DNA of 15,558 nucleotides from Ilumatobacteraceae bacterium (GTDB lineage Bacteria; Actinomycetota; Acidimicrobiia; Acidimicrobiales; Ilumatobacteraceae). The stretch spans positions 1 to 15,558 of the forward strand of contig JAENVT010000186.1 of the NCBI GenBank assembly GCA_016650435.1. The letters are read 5' to 3'. The position numbers were made by a program, and so were the translations under genes. This document shows, piece by piece, positions 14,923 through 15,558 of the stretch (position 1 is its first letter; each line of letters starts with the position of its first letter). The notes beneath the pieces were generated by a model that worked only from the letters and a program-made list of their open reading frames with translations, was not told the DNA's origin and made no database searches.

Positions 14923-15204
14923 GTGCTCGCAATACTGCGCGCACTGACGCTTGGCGACGATCTGTTGATGGCTTCCGACGATCCCACCACCGACAAGTTC
15001 GGCCCAGTTCAAGGGATGCAAGTGAACTATGCAGTTGCCGAAGTGGATGAGGCCAAGCGTGTGTTCGACGCCTTGGCGGACGGCGGGAACATCACCCTGC
15101 CGATTGCCCCGACCTTCTTTTCGCCCATGTTCGGCATGTGCGTCGACCGGTTCGGCACGCCATGGATGGTCAGCGCCGAGGCACCCACCGAATGGTCGCA
15201 ATCT
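14923..15204 (+). pseudogene. Truncated PhnB-like VOC/glyoxalase-family gene
   Basis: The frame after a TAG at 14914 shows ALTLGDDLLMASDDPTTDKF from 14941, then MQVNYAVAEVDEAKRVFDAL, a Gly/Asn turn, ITLPIAPTFFSPMFGM and VDRFGTPWMVSAE. This is the second half of a PhnB-like VOC-superfamily protein (about 140 residues when complete). The first half, about 50-60 residues, is not found upstream in any frame. There is no stop where the family usually ends: the frame runs on, antisense to the neighbouring gene, to the window edge. Loss of the start region and of a proper stop marks it as a relic, and its abrupt left border near 14.94 kb may be a recombination junction. Confidence 0.68.
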
Positions 15205-15558
15205 TTAGTCGTTCCCATTGCCATGATCTTTCTTCTTCTTGTCATTGCCGGGGCTCGTAGTTGCGGTCGTGGAGGTGGTCGCCACTGCGCCATTGCTGAC
15301 GTTGAGCGTCACTGTTGCCCCTGGGGGGACCTGCCCGCTGGGATCGACACCCGTCACGATGCCCGCGGGTACGCCAGCGGCGTCGACCGGGTTCAGTGCA
15401 ACGACAAACCCCGCTGTAGTCAACAGATTCGACGCATCTTGCGTGGAAAGACCTATGAGAACATTCGGGTCGACAGTTGCAGCGACGACCGGTGCCACGG
15501 TCGGTGGCGTGAGATCAAGCGGCTGGGTTGCGTCAGCGCTATGGAACAGCACGATGAC
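15205..15558 (-). CDS. PASTA-domain protein, C-terminal end (5' part outside window)
   Basis: On the minus strand 117 residues are visible before the TAA at 15205-15207, and the frame is open to the window edge. A proline/valine linker leads to one PASTA domain (DPNVLIGLSTQDASNLLTTA, then VDPSGQVPPGATVTLNVSNG), followed by a Thr/Ser stretch and a charged tail with KKKK. PASTA domains bind muropeptides or beta-lactams and occur at the C-terminus of penicillin-binding proteins and of PknB-type kinases. A single C-terminal PASTA domain with a short charged tail fits a class A penicillin-binding protein better, but the diagnostic part lies outside. An internal GTG at 15552 is probably not the start. 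Confidence 0.72.
   Translation of the reverse strand, partial: VIVLFHSADATQPLDLTPPTVAPVVAATVDPNVLIGLSTQDASNLLTTAGFVVALNPVDAAGVPAGIVTGVDPSGQVPPGATVTLNVSNGAVATTSTTATTSPGNDKKKKDHGNGND

Noticed and set aside
1..15558. CRISPR array or long tandem repeats
   Set aside because: No regularly spaced repeats of CRISPR type were seen; the only long repeat is the 55-bp att pair.

Overview
The window is about 15.6 kb of GC-rich DNA from an actinobacterium-like organism. The large NAD-dependent glutamate dehydrogenase, weak ribosome sites with GTG starts, and the SARP and STAND regulators all point that way; an Acidimicrobiia-type genome is my best guess, but the sequence alone cannot prove it.

Left part (1-4906) looks like chromosomal core. 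It holds the C-terminal part of a large NAD-glutamate dehydrogenase, glutamyl-tRNA synthetase (gltX), a 4-base-overlapping YdcF/SanA-like (DUF218) membrane protein, and then tRNA-Gln(CTG) and tRNA-Glu(CTC). The two tRNA genes each have a recognisable promoter, and a terminator hairpin lies between them. Glutamate metabolism, glutamate charging and the two tRNAs that GluRS may serve thus sit side by side.

Middle part (4862-12337) is an integrated element. The 3' part of tRNA-Glu, from the anticodon stem through CCA plus 10 bases, is repeated perfectly (55 bp) at 12283-12337. Copies of a GTTTGCTACTGG motif sit just inside both ends, one on the left and two in tandem on the right, as arm-type integrase sites would. 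No integrase gene is visible. The element holds only two recognisable genes, divergently placed. One is a 1719-residue protein joining a SARP DNA-binding/BTAD module, a Ser/Thr kinase, an nSTAND1-type NTPase, one membrane span and a WD40 propeller region. The other is an exported Lon-like (S16) serine protease with its Ser/Lys dyad. The 171-bp divergent spacer carries five heptamer-like CGT repeats at 10-12 bp spacing, a candidate SARP operator. I consider this two-gene cargo the most interesting system in the window: a possible membrane-tethered signalling or defence module.

Right part (12338-15558) starts 40 bases after the attR copy. It holds a patatin-like lipase with a membrane hairpin inside the catalytic domain and a caspase-like but apparently inactive N-terminal region. 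Its upstream coding sequence seems to lie in another frame, suggesting a single-base frameshift. Next come the 5'-truncated remains of a PhnB-like VOC/glyoxalase gene and, on the minus strand, the C-terminal end of a PASTA-domain protein, perhaps a penicillin-binding protein. The truncated VOC gene suggests a second insertion or deletion junction near 14.9 kb.
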